From Pararhizobium sp. YC-54 (lineage in GTDB: Bacteria; Pseudomonadota; Alphaproteobacteria; Rhizobiales; Rhizobiaceae), in contig NZ_JAOYTH010000001.1 of assembly GCF_025847205.1 (NCBI RefSeq), positions 310,001 to 374,000 on the forward strand: 64,000 bases of DNA, in the 5' to 3' direction. A model generated the notes under the pieces. The model was not told the origin of the DNA and did no database searches. It saw only the letters and a program-made list of their open reading frames with translations. Positions within the stretch are counted from its first letter, which is position 1. Each line of letters begins with the position of its first letter. Shown piece by piece: positions 40,259 through 50,004 of this stretch. Position numbers and translations under genes: made by a program.

Positions 40259-40957
40259 ATGACGACCGATCACAGTTTCTCCCGCCGCGGTTTTCTCGGT
40301 GTTCTCGCAGCCGGTACGCTTGCCGGCTGTTCCACGTCCACGCCGGGCGGCCGTACAGCGCCGACACCGGCGCGGATCACCCGGCCGATCGGTCCGCCAT
40401 CGGATGCCGAGCTGCAGGTGATGTACGGTCCGGTCGAAGATGGCGGCTATCTGATCCCGGCGATCCCCTATCAGCAGATCGATCCGCAATTCTACCGCCA
40501 GCGCGTGGCCGACCGGACCGGCGAGGCGCCCGGCACCGTCGTCGTCGATACGCCGTCGCGTTTGCTCTATGTCATCGAGCCCGGCGGCACGGCAATGCGC
40601 TATGGCGTCGGTATCGGCCGCGAGGGTTTTGCCTGGCAGGGTGACGGCGTCATCCATTGGCGCCAGGCCTGGCCGCGCTGGAAGCCGCCGAACGAAATGG
40701 TTGCGCGCCAGCCGAGCCTTGCCAAATACTCGATCGAAAATGGCGGCATGGAGCCGGGTCTGAAAAATCCGCTGGGTGCCCGCGCGCTCTACATCTTCCA
40801 GAATGGCGAGGATACGCTCTACCGGCTGCACGGCAATCCGGAATGGCAGTCGATCGGCAAGGCGGTGTCGTCCGGCTGCGTCCGGCTGATGAACCAGGAT
40901 GTGATCGACCTTTATCAGCGCGTCCCTGCCAAAGCGAAGATCGTCGTCTGGCAGTAA
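40259..40957 (+). CDS. L,D-transpeptidase lipoprotein (YkuD)
   Basis: A 232-residue YkuD-domain protein that would form or break 3-3 cross-links in peptidoglycan or attach proteins to it. The N-terminus has twin Arg (SRRGFLG) and a lipobox LAGC with lipidated Cys24. The catalytic signature is RLHGNPEW followed by SSGCVRL with Cys207. Length and domain layout match the ErfK/YbiS group without a LysM domain. ATG 40259 is chosen because GAGG lies just before it; ATG 40250 adds three residues. Confidence 0.88.
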   Translation: MTTDHSFSRRGFLGVLAAGTLAGCSTSTPGGRTAPTPARITRPIGPPSDAELQVMYGPVEDGGYLIPAIPYQQIDPQFYRQRVADRTGEAPGTVVVDTPSRLLYVIEPGGTAMRYGVGIGREGFAWQGDGVIHWRQAWPRWKPPNEMVARQPSLAKYSIENGGMEPGLKNPLGARALYIFQNGEDTLYRLHGNPEWQSIGKAVSSGCVRLMNQDVIDLYQRVPAKAKIVVWQ

Positions 40958-41123
40958 ACCGTGCGAGGGCAGGCGCGCTCGCGTCTGCCTGCCGCAAGCT
41001 GCAGGATGGATATTAACCGGACGCTAACCGCGATGTCCGATTCTCTGATGCTCATGCGGACGATTGTTCTGATTTGACACGCCCGACAAAACTTTGGCAC
41101 GATTTGCAGCGATAGACGCTTTC

Positions 41124-42176
41124 ATGAATTCTCGGCATCCCCTTTATCTCGCCTCGACGCGCATCGGCTCCGCCCGCAAGGTTTTGTCGCGGACATTGGC
41201 AGCGCTTGCCCTTGGCGTTGCACTATCGGGCTGCATGGCGCTCGACGATCTCTCCGAGGCGCCGCCCAAACTGTCGGGCAAGATGATCGCCGAGATGTCG
41301 AAGAAGGGCATGAAGCCGGCGAGCCCGGTTCTGGTGCGCATCTTCAAGCAGGAGAGCGAGCTGGAAGTCTGGAAGGTCAACAAGACGGGTGCCTATGCGC
41401 TGTTGAAGACCTATCCGATCTGCCGCTGGTCAGGCGAACTCGGACCGAAGACCAAGGTCGGCGACCGCCACGCGCCGGAAGGGTTTTATCATGTCTCGGT
41501 CGGCATGCTGAACCCGAACTCGCAGTTCTATGTCTCCTTCAACCTCGGCTATCCCAACCGGCTTGAATCGGCGCTCGGCTATACCGGCGAGGCGCTGATG
41601 GTGCACGGCGCCTGCTCCTCGTCCGGCTGCTATGCAATGACCGACCAGGGGGTCGGCGAGATCTACGCGATCGTCCAGAAAGCGCTTTCGGGCGGACAGG
41701 AGAAGTTCCAGGTCCAGGCGTATCCGTTCCGCATGACGGCGCAAAACATGGCGACGCATCGCGGCGATCCGAACATGCCGTTCTGGCGCACCATGAAAGA
41801 GGGCTACGACGCCTTCGAGGTGACGCGCCGGCAGCCGAAGGTCTCCGTCTGCGAGCGCCGCTATGTCTTCAACAAGGAATTCGAGGGCGGTGAGCCGGCC
41901 GATCCGCTGGCTGCGTGCCCGCCCGCGATCAACCAGCTCGAACCGCAGGCGATGGCCAGGATCGAGGCGGAGGAACGCAGGCTCGACACGGCGGTCACCG
42001 GCTCCATTCCGGCCAGCTCAACCATGAGTGCCTATTCCGACGGCGGCATGCATCCGAGTTTTCGCGCACTGCTGAAGGCGCAGGGGCCGAAAAAGCTGGC
42101 GGCGAGCATTTCCGCCACCAAATATCCGATCAGCCGTCCCGATGCCGCGTTGGCGGATCCCTTCGACGGGCGGTGA
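41124..42176 (+). CDS. YafK-like L,D-transpeptidase-family lipoprotein
   Basis: A 350-residue exported protein with a lipobox LSGC (Cys37) and an YkuD-type domain of the YafK/DpaA class: VLVRIFKQESELEVWKV, GEALMVHGACSSSGCYAM with His161 and Cys169. YafK relatives hydrolyse the link between Braun-type lipoproteins and peptidoglycan instead of forming cross-links, so this may balance the transpeptidase encoded just upstream. The C-terminal 100 residues are low in conserved motifs. Spacing to the previous gene is 166 bases. Confidence 0.87.
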   Translation: MNSRHPLYLASTRIGSARKVLSRTLAALALGVALSGCMALDDLSEAPPKLSGKMIAEMSKKGMKPASPVLVRIFKQESELEVWKVNKTGAYALLKTYPICRWSGELGPKTKVGDRHAPEGFYHVSVGMLNPNSQFYVSFNLGYPNRLESALGYTGEALMVHGACSSSGCYAMTDQGVGEIYAIVQKALSGGQEKFQVQAYPFRMTAQNMATHRGDPNMPFWRTMKEGYDAFEVTRRQPKVSVCERRYVFNKEFEGGEPADPLAACPPAINQLEPQAMARIEAEERRLDTAVTGSIPASSTMSAYSDGGMHPSFRALLKAQGPKKLAASISATKYPISRPDAALADPFDGR

Positions 42177-42340
42177 GCCGGCGGGCTGGTATCTCAATCC
42201 TTGACGCTTAAGTAATCGCTCGACCCGGCCACGCTGCGGCGTTCGGCTATTTCACTCTCCAGCGCCGCACTCCAAATGCTTGCTCTCGCACGCAGATGGC
42301 CTATCTTCACGTTCACGACAATGCTTGCTGCGGGAGCCCA

Positions 42341-43252
42341 ATGGCCAACGACCCCTACAAAACCCTCGGCGTGGCGAAAACCGCGACGCAAAAAGAAATC
42401 CAGAGCGCCTATCGCAAGCTTGCAAAAAAGCTTCACCCGGACCTCAATCCGGGTGACAAGAGTGCCGAGGACCGTTTCAAGTCGGTCTCCGAGGCCTATT
42501 CCGTACTGGGCGACGAGGACAAGCGTGCCCGCTTCGACAAGGGTGAAATCGACGGCGCGGGGACGGAGCAGGCACCGCGAAGCTATTACCGGGAGTATGC
42601 CGGCGCCCCCGGCAATGACGCGCGCTACCAGAGCACCAGCGGATTTTCCGATTTTACCGACACGGACGATATTTTCTCCAGCTTCTTTTCACGGCGGGAG
42701 CGGGGGCCAATGCGCGCAAAGGGCAGGGATCTGCAGTTTTCCATGGAGGTGAATTTCCTCGATGCCGTCAACGGCTCGAAGGAGAAGATCACGCTGCCGG
42801 ACGGAACCGTGCTCGACCTGCAGGTGCCGCCCGGCACCCAGCAGGGCCAGACGCTCAGGCTTCGCGGCAAGGGCGACCCCGGGTCCGGCGGCGGTCCGGC
42901 CGGCGATGCGCTGATCGAGATCCATGTCAGGCCCCATCCGGTCTTCACCCGCGACGGTGACGACATCCGGATCGAGATGCCGATCTCGCTGCACGAGGCG
43001 ATCCTTGGCGGAAAGGTCAATGTCCCGACGATATCCGGCAGCGTCACGCTCACCCTGCCGCCGCATTCGAACACCGGCAAGACACTGCGCCTGAAAGGCA
43101 AGGGCGTCGCCAAACGCGGCGGCGGCAATGGCGACCAGTACATCACCGTCAAGATCATGCTGCCGGACACTGCGGATCCGGAGCTGACCGCCTTCGCTAC
43201 CTCCTGGAGGCCGGGGCAAACTCACAATCCTCGCAAAGCCTGGGGAGGTTGA
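42341..43252 (+). CDS. cbpA: CbpA-like DnaJ co-chaperone
   Basis: A 303-residue J-domain protein that stimulates DnaK. The J domain is at residues 4-66 with HPD at 32-34 (KLHPDLNPG), followed by a linker and the two C-terminal substrate-binding domains (DLQVPPGTQQGQTLRLRGKG, TLTLPPHSNTGKTLRLKGKG); no zinc-finger region exists, as in CbpA. The next gene encodes CbpM, the dedicated inhibitor, which supports the CbpA name. ATG 42341 follows CGGGAG. Confidence 0.92.
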   Translation: MANDPYKTLGVAKTATQKEIQSAYRKLAKKLHPDLNPGDKSAEDRFKSVSEAYSVLGDEDKRARFDKGEIDGAGTEQAPRSYYREYAGAPGNDARYQSTSGFSDFTDTDDIFSSFFSRRERGPMRAKGRDLQFSMEVNFLDAVNGSKEKITLPDGTVLDLQVPPGTQQGQTLRLRGKGDPGSGGGPAGDALIEIHVRPHPVFTRDGDDIRIEMPISLHEAILGGKVNVPTISGSVTLTLPPHSNTGKTLRLKGKGVAKRGGGNGDQYITVKIMLPDTADPELTAFATSWRPGQTHNPRKAWGG

Positions 43253-43253
43253 C

Positions 43254-43571
43254 ATGGACCATCGGGAGTATTGCGAGCGTCTCAGCATCGTTTCCTCCAC
43301 GCTGACGATATGGATCGACCGTCAATGGATCATTCCGGAACTGACCGAGAAAGAGGAGGCGTTTCATGACGCCGACCTGGCGCGGGGACTGCTGATCCTC
43401 GATCTCTCCGAAACCATGGGCGTCAACCAGGACGGTATCGACGTCATCATGGCGCTTGTCGATCAGGTGCATGGCCTGCGCGCCAAGCTGCACGCGCTGA
43501 CCGATGCGATCCGCCAACAGGACGACGATATTGCCGAGCGAGTGGTGAAAAGGCTTGAGGGCATGCGATAG
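43254..43571 (+). CDS. cbpM: chaperone modulator CbpM
   Basis: A 105-residue protein of the CbpM family, which binds the J domain of CbpA and blocks its action on DnaK. The helical MerR-like start (YCERLSIVSSTLTIWIDRQW), LARGLLILDLSETMGVNQDG and a C-terminal coiled region match. It begins 1 base after the cbpA stop codon, with GGGGAGG upstream, so the two proteins should be made together. Confidence 0.9.
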   Translation: MDHREYCERLSIVSSTLTIWIDRQWIIPELTEKEEAFHDADLARGLLILDLSETMGVNQDGIDVIMALVDQVHGLRAKLHALTDAIRQQDDDIAERVVKRLEGMR

Positions 43572-43698
43572 CCGGGCGCCAGCATCCATAACCTCTGGCG
43601 CAGAACGACTGCTGAACTGGCTTTCGGCCCGGCCTTTCCAATGATATTGGCCCGATGACACCGGCCCTATGATACCGGCATGAGGGGAGGACACTTCG

Positions 43699-44100
43699 AT
43701 GCGGCATACCTATAGTCTCGATCATTTTGCACTTTTGGTCCGCGACCTTGATCGCAGCGTTGCCTTCTATACCGATATCCTCGGCTTTACCCCGATTGAG
43801 CGAACCGGCAGCGCCAACGTGGCGTGGCTGACGATCGGCGGCCTCGATACGATCCATCTGATCCAGGGCGATTTCGGCGCGACGCATCTGACCAAGGACA
43901 CGCATTTCGCGCTGCGTATCAACGACCTCGATGCCTTCGTCGCCGATATTTCGGCCAAGGGCGTGACGTTTTATGACTGGCCGGGAAATGTGGGCCGGAT
44001 CGGCATGCGGCGCGACGGGTTCCGGCAGGCCTATGTGCAGGATCCCGATGGCTACTGGATCGAGATCAACGATCACACCAGCACGGTTGCGGGCGGGTGA
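43699..44100 (+). CDS. VOC-family (glyoxalase-like) protein
   Basis: A 133-residue vicinal oxygen chelate protein with two beta-alpha-beta-beta-beta units. Likely metal ligands are the His in YSLDHFALLVRDLDRS, His in DTHFALRI, and Glu in DGYWIEIND. The family includes glyoxalases, dioxygenases and resistance proteins, and the function here cannot be set. A GGGGAGG site precedes ATG 43699. Confidence 0.85.
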   Translation: MRHTYSLDHFALLVRDLDRSVAFYTDILGFTPIERTGSANVAWLTIGGLDTIHLIQGDFGATHLTKDTHFALRINDLDAFVADISAKGVTFYDWPGNVGRIGMRRDGFRQAYVQDPDGYWIEINDHTSTVAGG

Positions 44101-44141
44101 GGCTTTCGCCGGTTTATCTCCCCGTCGGGGGAGAGAAAGCC
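44101..44141. repeat. two-tier hairpin after the VOC gene
   Basis: GGCTTTC (44101-44107) pairs with GAAAGCC (44135-44141) enclosing TCTCCCC (44117-44123) and GGGGAGA (44128-44134). It resembles palindromic intergenic elements common in rhizobial genomes and could also act as a transcript end. The 310 bases from here to the Pho box show no gene I can support. Confidence 0.5.
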
Positions 44142-44451
44142 GCAGCTTTTGGCTGACTTCGAGCATCTTCTCACCACCTTAAAAAACAGGGTCCGAGAAT
44201 CTCGCGGGCAGTCATCGGATTTCGATTGCTGCCATTACGAAACCTCATTCCAAAATTACCTCTTGGGAAAAGCATCATGCGTCAGTCGGGTCTTGTGGCA
44301 CTTGCTCCACAATGCCGAAAGGTTGTATGGAGTAAGGCACCGATCTCTCAGCATGGCGGGTATGGGTTCCCTTTGCCGTACCTACGCCGCCCCCGTTCAC
44401 CGAAGACCCAATCGAGCGCGTTGAACATCAGGTCGTCATTGTGAAATAATT

Positions 44452-44469
44452 CTGTCACAAAACTGTTAC
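44452..44469 (+). promoter_or_regulatory. Pho box upstream of pstS
   Basis: CTGTCAC-AAAA-CTGTTAC is a direct repeat that matches the PhoB-binding Pho box (two CTGTCAT units 11 bases apart) with one or two differences per unit. It lies 62 bases before the pstS start and is expected to activate pstSCAB-phoU-phoB under phosphate limitation. Confidence 0.85.
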
Positions 44470-44530
44470 GTGGACGCTCTAAAGGGGTGGCGACGCCGAA
44501 GCGTCAATCCGAATTCACGGGAGATGATCC

Positions 44531-45568
44531 ATGAAAAAACTACTAGGAAGCTGCGCACTTGTCGCAATCATGATGGCAACTGCTGGCGTCGCTGTCGCTC
44601 GCGACCAGATCAAGGTGACCGGTTCCTCGACCGTGTTCCCATATTCGCAGGCTGCTGCTGAAGAATATGCAAACAAGACGGGCAAGCCTGCTCCGGTCGT
44701 CGAATCTGTCGGTACCGGCGGCGGCTTCAAGGCATTCTGCGGCGGCGTTGGTGAAGACTTCGCTGACATCACGGGCGCATCGCGCGCCATCAAGGAATCC
44801 GAAGTCAAGCTCTGCGCCGACAACGGCGTGACCGACATCACCGAAGCCCTCATCGGCTACGACGGCCTGTCGATCGCAGTATCCCGCGGCAACGCCGCCG
44901 AGTGGAGCCTGACCGAAGAGCAGATCTTCAAGGCGCTCGCATCTGAGCTTCCGGACGGCAAGGGCGGCTTTGTCGCCAACCCGAACCAGATGTGGAGCGA
45001 TATCGATCCCGCTCTGCCTGCTACCAAGATCGTCGCTTTCGGTCCCCCTCCGACATCTGGCACGCGCGACGCCTTCGTCGAACTGGTCATGCATGACGGC
45101 TGCAAGGGCCTGCCTGGCATGGCGGATCTGAAGAAGGCTGACGAGAAGAAGTGGACCGAAGTCTGCTCGCGCATGCGCCAGGACGGCCCGTTCGTTGAAG
45201 CCGGCGAGAACGACAACCTTATCGTTCAGCGTCTTGAAGCCGATGCGAACTCGGTTGGCATCTTCGGCTATTCGTTCCTGTATGAAAACAGCGACAAGCT
45301 GAAGGACGTCAAGATCAACGGCGTTGCAGCGACCCCGGAAACCATCGCAGATGGCTCGTACCCGGTCGCACGTCCGCTGTTCTTCTACGTCAAGAACGCT
45401 CACCGTGACGTCATCCCCGGCATGAAGGAATTCCTCGAGGAATACATGTCCGACGCCGCTCTTGGCCCGGATGGCTACATGGCTGAACGCGGCCTGACCC
45501 CGCTTGCTCCGGAAAAGCTCCAGGAAGCCCAGAAGGCTGTTCTCGAAGGCAAGAAGTTCGGTTCCTAA
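44531..45568 (+). CDS. pstS: phosphate ABC transporter substrate-binding protein PstS
   Basis: PstS captures phosphate in the periplasm for PstCAB. The 345-residue product has a signal peptide (MKKLLGSCALVAIMMATAGVA) and the phosphate-pocket segments IKVTGSSTVFPYSQAAAEEY, GTGGGFKAFCGGVGEDFADI and PPPTSGTRDAFVEL. GGGAG precedes the ATG and a Pho box lies upstream. A hairpin with a U tract after its stop probably gives PstS higher output than the membrane genes that follow. Confidence 0.96.
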   Translation: MKKLLGSCALVAIMMATAGVAVARDQIKVTGSSTVFPYSQAAAEEYANKTGKPAPVVESVGTGGGFKAFCGGVGEDFADITGASRAIKESEVKLCADNGVTDITEALIGYDGLSIAVSRGNAAEWSLTEEQIFKALASELPDGKGGFVANPNQMWSDIDPALPATKIVAFGPPPTSGTRDAFVELVMHDGCKGLPGMADLKKADEKKWTEVCSRMRQDGPFVEAGENDNLIVQRLEADANSVGIFGYSFLYENSDKLKDVKINGVAATPETIADGSYPVARPLFFYVKNAHRDVIPGMKEFLEEYMSDAALGPDGYMAERGLTPLAPEKLQEAQKAVLEGKKFGS

Positions 45569-45580
45569 GCTGAAGTGACT

Positions 45581-45613
45581 GCGCTGTCCGCCATGAAGGC
45601 GGGCAGCGCTTTT
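45581..45613 (+). terminator. hairpin between pstS and pstC, likely attenuator
   Basis: GCGCTGTCCGCC (45581-45592) pairs with GGCGGGCAGCGC (45598-45609), with one G-T pair, followed by TTTT. Partial termination or 3' end protection here would keep pstS mRNA more abundant than pstCAB. Confidence 0.75.
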
Positions 45614-45636
45614 CATATATGTATTTTGGGGGCGTC

Positions 45637-47007
45637 ATGTCGGGATATTTAATAGCATTTCTGGCGCTTGCAGCGCTTTCCATGGCCTACTTAGGCAACA
45701 GCCGCGCGAAGGCAACGCATAACGGCGCTGCCGGAAAAATTCACTCGCGGCCGATCTATCATGGCTTGAACGTTGCCATCTGGACCGCTGTTCCGGCCTT
45801 CGTTCTTCTTCTTGTCTGGCTCGTATTTCAGTCGTCGATCGTGAACCATTTGGTTCTCTCCGGAATTCCCGGATCTGAAAACCTCGATGCTTCCGCCAGT
45901 TCCATCCTCATGAGCGAGGTCCGTCAGGTTGCCTCCGGAAACCTGTTCAAGGAGCCTTCGCCGGAAGTTAAGGCCGCTGCGGACCACTTCAAGTCCTTGC
46001 AGGGCATCGCAGCCTACCTCATGGCCGCCGCTGTCGCAGTCGCCGCGGCGATCGGCGCGTTCTTCGGACTTAAGGTCATCGGATCCCGCTACCGGGCAAG
46101 GCACAGTGTCGAGCTGTCCGTTACCCTGTTCATGATGTTTTCGTCGCTTCTGGCGATCCTCATCACGCTCGGCATCGTGTTCTCCCTGGTGTTCGAAGCC
46201 TTCCACTTCTTCACCAAGGTTCCGTTCACCGAGTTCCTGTTTGGCCTCCGTTGGGAGCCCCAGATCGCCATGCGCGCCGACCAGGTCGCCGGGCAGGGAG
46301 CCTTCGGCGTCATCCCGGTCCTCTACGGAACTTTCCTGATCTCGGCGATCGCCATGATCGTGGCCGTTCCGACTGGCATCCTCTCCGCCATCTTCCTCAC
46401 GGAATACTCACATCCTCGTTTCCGCGCCGTCGTGAAGCCGCTCCTCGAAATCCTGGCTGGCGTCCCGACCGTCGTCTACGGCTTCTTCGCGGTTCTGACC
46501 GTCGCTCCAGCCATTCGTGATTTGGGCATTGCTCTCGGCTTCGAGGCTTCGCCGAACAGCGCATTGGCTGCAGGCGCCGTCATGGGTGTGATGATCATCC
46601 CGTTTATCTCGTCGCTTTCGGATGACGCCTTCGCTGCAGTGCCGCGTGCCATGCGCGAAGGTTCGTATGCCCTCGGCGCGACCAAGGGCGAGACGATCCG
46701 CAAGGTTCTCCTTCCTGCGGCGCTGCCAGGTATCGTCGGTGGCGTTCTTCTGGCGCTGAGCCGCGCCGTCGGCGAGACGATGATCGTGGTGATGGCTGCG
46801 GGCCTCATCGCGAAGCTGACCGTGAACCCTCTGGATGCCGTTACGACGGTGACGGTTCAGATCGTGACGCTCCTGATCGGTGACGCCGAGTTCGACAATC
46901 CGAAGACGCTCGCTGCCTTCGCTCTTGGCCTCGTGCTCTTCATCGTCACGCTGATCCTGAACCTGATCGCTCTGCATACCGTTCGCAAGTACCGGGAGAA
47001 ATACTAA
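45637..47007 (+). CDS. pstC: phosphate ABC transporter permease PstC
   Basis: A 456-residue inner-membrane permease. The N-terminal 150 residues carry extra membrane helices and a periplasmic loop seen in rhizobial PstC, followed by the conserved transporter region FLFGLRWEPQ, GTFLISAIAMIVAVPTGILS, and the ATPase-contact loop GSYALGATKGETIRKVLLP. ATG 45637 follows GGGGGCG; an ATG at 45619 is in frame but has no ribosome site. Its TAA overlaps the pstA ATG by one base. Confidence 0.95.
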   Translation: MSGYLIAFLALAALSMAYLGNSRAKATHNGAAGKIHSRPIYHGLNVAIWTAVPAFVLLLVWLVFQSSIVNHLVLSGIPGSENLDASASSILMSEVRQVASGNLFKEPSPEVKAAADHFKSLQGIAAYLMAAAVAVAAAIGAFFGLKVIGSRYRARHSVELSVTLFMMFSSLLAILITLGIVFSLVFEAFHFFTKVPFTEFLFGLRWEPQIAMRADQVAGQGAFGVIPVLYGTFLISAIAMIVAVPTGILSAIFLTEYSHPRFRAVVKPLLEILAGVPTVVYGFFAVLTVAPAIRDLGIALGFEASPNSALAAGAVMGVMIIPFISSLSDDAFAAVPRAMREGSYALGATKGETIRKVLLPAALPGIVGGVLLALSRAVGETMIVVMAAGLIAKLTVNPLDAVTTVTVQIVTLLIGDAEFDNPKTLAAFALGLVLFIVTLILNLIALHTVRKYREKY

Positions 47008-48308
47008 TGTCCGTTACAGCCTCTTCAGACCTCAACGTCGGCGTACCTGCGATTAACTGGCAGTCGGACGACATGAAATCGCGCAGGAAGCGGCGCTACG
47101 CGGCCGATCGGCGACTGCAGGCCTATGGCCTGGTGGCTATTATCTTCGCCCTGGGCTTTCTCGCAATCCTGATATCCTCGCTGGTCTATACCGGTAACTC
47201 GGCCTTCACACAGTCCGTGGCGACGATCGAGATCGATCTTTCGACCGCTGATATCGACAGGACGAAGCTTGCAGACGCCGATTGGCGTGGCGTTGTCCGC
47301 GGCGCATTGCGCGCCCAGCTTCCCGGCTTGAGCCGCAGCGATGAGCGCAAATACTTCGAAATGTTCACCTCGTCGGGACAGTTCATCGTCCGCGATGCCG
47401 TCGTTGCCGATCCTAGCCGCCTCGACGGGAAGAGTACGTTCGTGATCCCGCTCGCTGATCCGTTCGATCAGTTGGCGAAAGGTCAAGTCAACCGGGACAC
47501 GCCGGAGTCCCAGCGCCGGGTGACCGACCAGCAAATTGGCATGTTCGACCAGCTGGTTGGCAAGGGTATCATCTCCAGGCCGTTCAACTGGGCGCTCTTC
47601 TTCAACGCAGACAGCCGCTTCCCCGAGCTTGCTGGCCTGGCTGGTGCGATATCCGGTTCCTTCTGGTCCCTGCTGGTTTGCTTCGTGATCAGCTTCCCGG
47701 TCGGCATCGCGGCTGCGATCTACCTCGAGGAATTCGCTCCGAAGAACAAGCTCACGGACTTGATCGAGGTGAACATCAACAACCTCGCCGCCGTGCCGTC
47801 CGTGGTCTTCGGTCTCCTCGGCCTGGCGGTGTTCCTTGGCTGGTTCGGCATGCCGCGCTCGGCTCCGATCGTCGGCGGCCTGGTGTTGTCGCTGATGACG
47901 CTTCCGACACTGATCATCGTCACACGTGTCTCGCTGAAGTCCGTGCCTTCCTCGATCCGCGAGGCGGCATTGGGGGTCGGCGCATCGAAGCACGAGGCGA
48001 TCTTCCATCACATCCTGCCTCTTGCAATGCCCACGATCATGACCGGAGCGATCATCTCGCTCGCACGCGCTCTGGGCGAAAGTGCGCCGCTCCTGCTGAT
48101 TGGCATGAACGCGTTCATCACCAGTCCGCCGGATGGCGTCTTTGAAGCCTCCACCGCATTGCCTACACAGATCTTCATGTGGGCGGATAGTCCGGAACGC
48201 GGCTTCGTCGCCCGTACCTCGGCCGCTATTCTAGTCCTTCTTGGTTTCCTGGTGCTGATGAACGGCATCGCAATATTTCTCAGACAGCGCTTCGAGCGCC
48301 GCTGGTAG
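47007..48308 (+). CDS. pstA: phosphate ABC transporter permease PstA
   Basis: A 433-residue permease partner of PstC. It has a long N-terminal extension with one membrane helix ([20 protein letters not shown]) and a periplasmic domain, matching the DUF3333-containing PstA type of alphaproteobacteria, then the permease core with [35 protein letters not shown] and the ATPase-contact segment [20 protein letters not shown]. It starts within the pstC stop (TAATG), which suggests translational coupling and equal subunit dose. Confidence 0.95.
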   Translation: MSVTASSDLNVGVPAINWQSDDMKSRRKRRYAADRRLQAYGLVAIIFALGFLAILISSLVYTGNSAFTQSVATIEIDLSTADIDRTKLADADWRGVVRGALRAQLPGLSRSDERKYFEMFTSSGQFIVRDAVVADPSRLDGKSTFVIPLADPFDQLAKGQVNRDTPESQRRVTDQQIGMFDQLVGKGIISRPFNWALFFNADSRFPELAGLAGAISGSFWSLLVCFVISFPVGIAAAIYLEEFAPKNKLTDLIEVNINNLAAVPSVVFGLLGLAVFLGWFGMPRSAPIVGGLVLSLMTLPTLIIVTRVSLKSVPSSIREAALGVGASKHEAIFHHILPLAMPTIMTGAIISLARALGESAPLLLIGMNAFITSPPDGVFEASTALPTQIFMWADSPERGFVARTSAAILVLLGFLVLMNGIAIFLRQRFERRW

Positions 48309-48321
48309 GGAGAAGACGCAG

Positions 48322-49137
48322 ATGAACATGATGTCAGAAGCAGCAGTTGAAAAAGCGTTGGACAAGAATATGAGTGACGCCCCATTGAAAATGATCGGCA
48401 AGGACGTTTCGGTTTACTACGGCGAGAAGCGCGCGCTGTTCGACGTTAACCTCAACGTTCGCAAAAACACCGTCACCGCGCTGATCGGACCATCGGGCTG
48501 CGGCAAGTCGACGTTCCTGCGCACATTGAATCGCATGAACGATACCATCGACGGATGCCGCATCACGGGCAAGATCACCCTCGACAACGCCGACATATAC
48601 GACCCGAGCGTCGACGTCGTCGAACTCCGCGCGCGCGTCGGAATGGTCTTCCAGAAGCCGAACCCGTTTCCGAAGTCGATCTACGAAAACATCGCCTACG
48701 GTCCGCGTATCCACGGTCTCGCTAAAACCAAGGCGGACATGGACCGTATCGTCGAATCCAGCCTGCAGCGCGCAGGTCTCTGGAATGAGGCGAAGGATCG
48801 TCTGCAGGAGCCGGGTACCGGTCTCTCCGGCGGTCAGCAGCAGCGTCTGTGCATCGCACGCGCCGTCGCGGTCAGCCCGGAAGTCATCCTGATGGATGAA
48901 CCCTGCTCGGCGCTCGATCCGATCGCGACTGCAAAAGTCGAGGAACTGATCCATGAGCTGCGCACCAACTTCACCATCGTCATCGTGACCCATTCCATGC
49001 AGCAGGCGGCGCGCGTCTCTCAGCGGACCGCCATGTTCCATCTCGGAAACCTGGTCGAGGAAAACGACACCGACAAGATGTTCACCAATCCCGATGACCA
49101 GCGCACGCAGGACTACATCATGGGCCGTTTTGGTTGA
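48322..49137 (+). CDS. pstB: phosphate ABC transporter ATPase PstB
   Basis: The 271-residue ATPase powers PstCA. Motifs: Walker [11 protein letters not shown]-loop [20 protein letters not shown], signature [14 protein letters not shown] and Walker [14 protein letters not shown], with the switch His in VTHSMQQ. The QKPNPFP segment is characteristic of PstB. It begins 13 bases after pstA behind GGGAGAAG. Confidence 0.97.
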   Translation: MNMMSEAAVEKALDKNMSDAPLKMIGKDVSVYYGEKRALFDVNLNVRKNTVTALIGPSGCGKSTFLRTLNRMNDTIDGCRITGKITLDNADIYDPSVDVVELRARVGMVFQKPNPFPKSIYENIAYGPRIHGLAKTKADMDRIVESSLQRAGLWNEAKDRLQEPGTGLSGGQQQRLCIARAVAVSPEVILMDEPCSALDPIATAKVEELIHELRTNFTIVIVTHSMQQAARVSQRTAMFHLGNLVEENDTDKMFTNPDDQRTQDYIMGRFG

Positions 49138-49196
49138 TCGGCTGTATCCGTTCGCTTCGCCAGTCTTGATCCGCTCTCGGATGTAAGGAAAACAAC

Positions 49197-49910
49197 ATGT
49201 CCTCTACGCACATCTACACCCCCTTTGACGAAGAACTGAAATATCTGGCGCGTCGTATCTCCGAGATGGGCGGCATCGCCGAACAGATGGTCGCCGACTC
49301 GGTCCGTGCACTGGTGAACTCGGATTTCGCTCTTGCCCAGAAGGTCATTTCCGAAGACGCCATTCTCGACGACGCCGAAAAGCAGATCAACGAAAAGGCG
49401 ATCGTCACCATTGCCCGACGGCAGCCCGTGGCCTCGGACCTGCGGGAAATCATGGGTGCGATCCGTATCGCCGCTGACCTCGAACGCGTTGGCGACCTCG
49501 GGAAGAACAACGCCAAGCGCGTCATCGCTGTCGCTAACGCGACCCTGCCTCGACAGCTTTCCCGTGGCCTGGAGCATCTGGCCGAGCTTGCTTTGATGCA
49601 GCTCAAGGAGGTCCTCGACGTCTACGCGTCACGGTCCGTCGAGAAAGCCAACAGCATTCGCGAACGCGACAGTGAAATCGACGCGATCTACACATCGCTG
49701 TTCCGCGAACTTCTCACCTACATGATGGAAGATCCGCGCAACATCACGCCATGCACGCATCTTCTGTTCTGCGCCAAGAACATCGAGCGTATCGGCGATC
49801 ATGCCACCAACATCGCCGAGACGATCTTCTACATGGCAACCGGGGCGCAGCCGGAGGGCGAGCGCCCGAAGGACGACAGCGCCAATACTGTCGGCGCTCT
49901 CGCCGATTGA
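49197..49910 (+). CDS. phoU: phosphate signalling protein PhoU
   Basis: PhoU couples the Pst transporter to the PhoR/PhoB system and restrains phosphate uptake. The 237-residue all-helical product has the two PhoU repeats with metal-binding motifs: EDAILDDAEKQINEKAI with DLREIMGAIRIAADLERVGD in the first, and RDSEIDAIYTSLFRELLTYM with AKNIERIGDHATNIAE in the second. It follows pstB by 59 bases with AAGGAAAA upstream of the ATG. Confidence 0.96.
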   Translation: MSSTHIYTPFDEELKYLARRISEMGGIAEQMVADSVRALVNSDFALAQKVISEDAILDDAEKQINEKAIVTIARRQPVASDLREIMGAIRIAADLERVGDLGKNNAKRVIAVANATLPRQLSRGLEHLAELALMQLKEVLDVYASRSVEKANSIRERDSEIDAIYTSLFRELLTYMMEDPRNITPCTHLLFCAKNIERIGDHATNIAETIFYMATGAQPEGERPKDDSANTVGALAD

Positions 49911-50004
49911 GGCGGCGGCCCGGTCGGGACATGATACCCAAACCAACACTCGCAAGGACGGGCGAGGGCGGCCCCTCGCTCTGGCATCAAGGAGTCGATA
50001 GCGA

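Noticed and set aside
41092..41110. Possible sigma-54 promoter TTTGGCACGATTTGCA upstream of the YafK-like gene
   Set aside because: The GG and GC elements are 8 bases apart instead of the required 10.
43640..43680. Short near-repeat GATGACACCGGC / GATACCGGC before the VOC gene
   Set aside because: Only two imperfect copies; nothing ties it to a mobile element or array.
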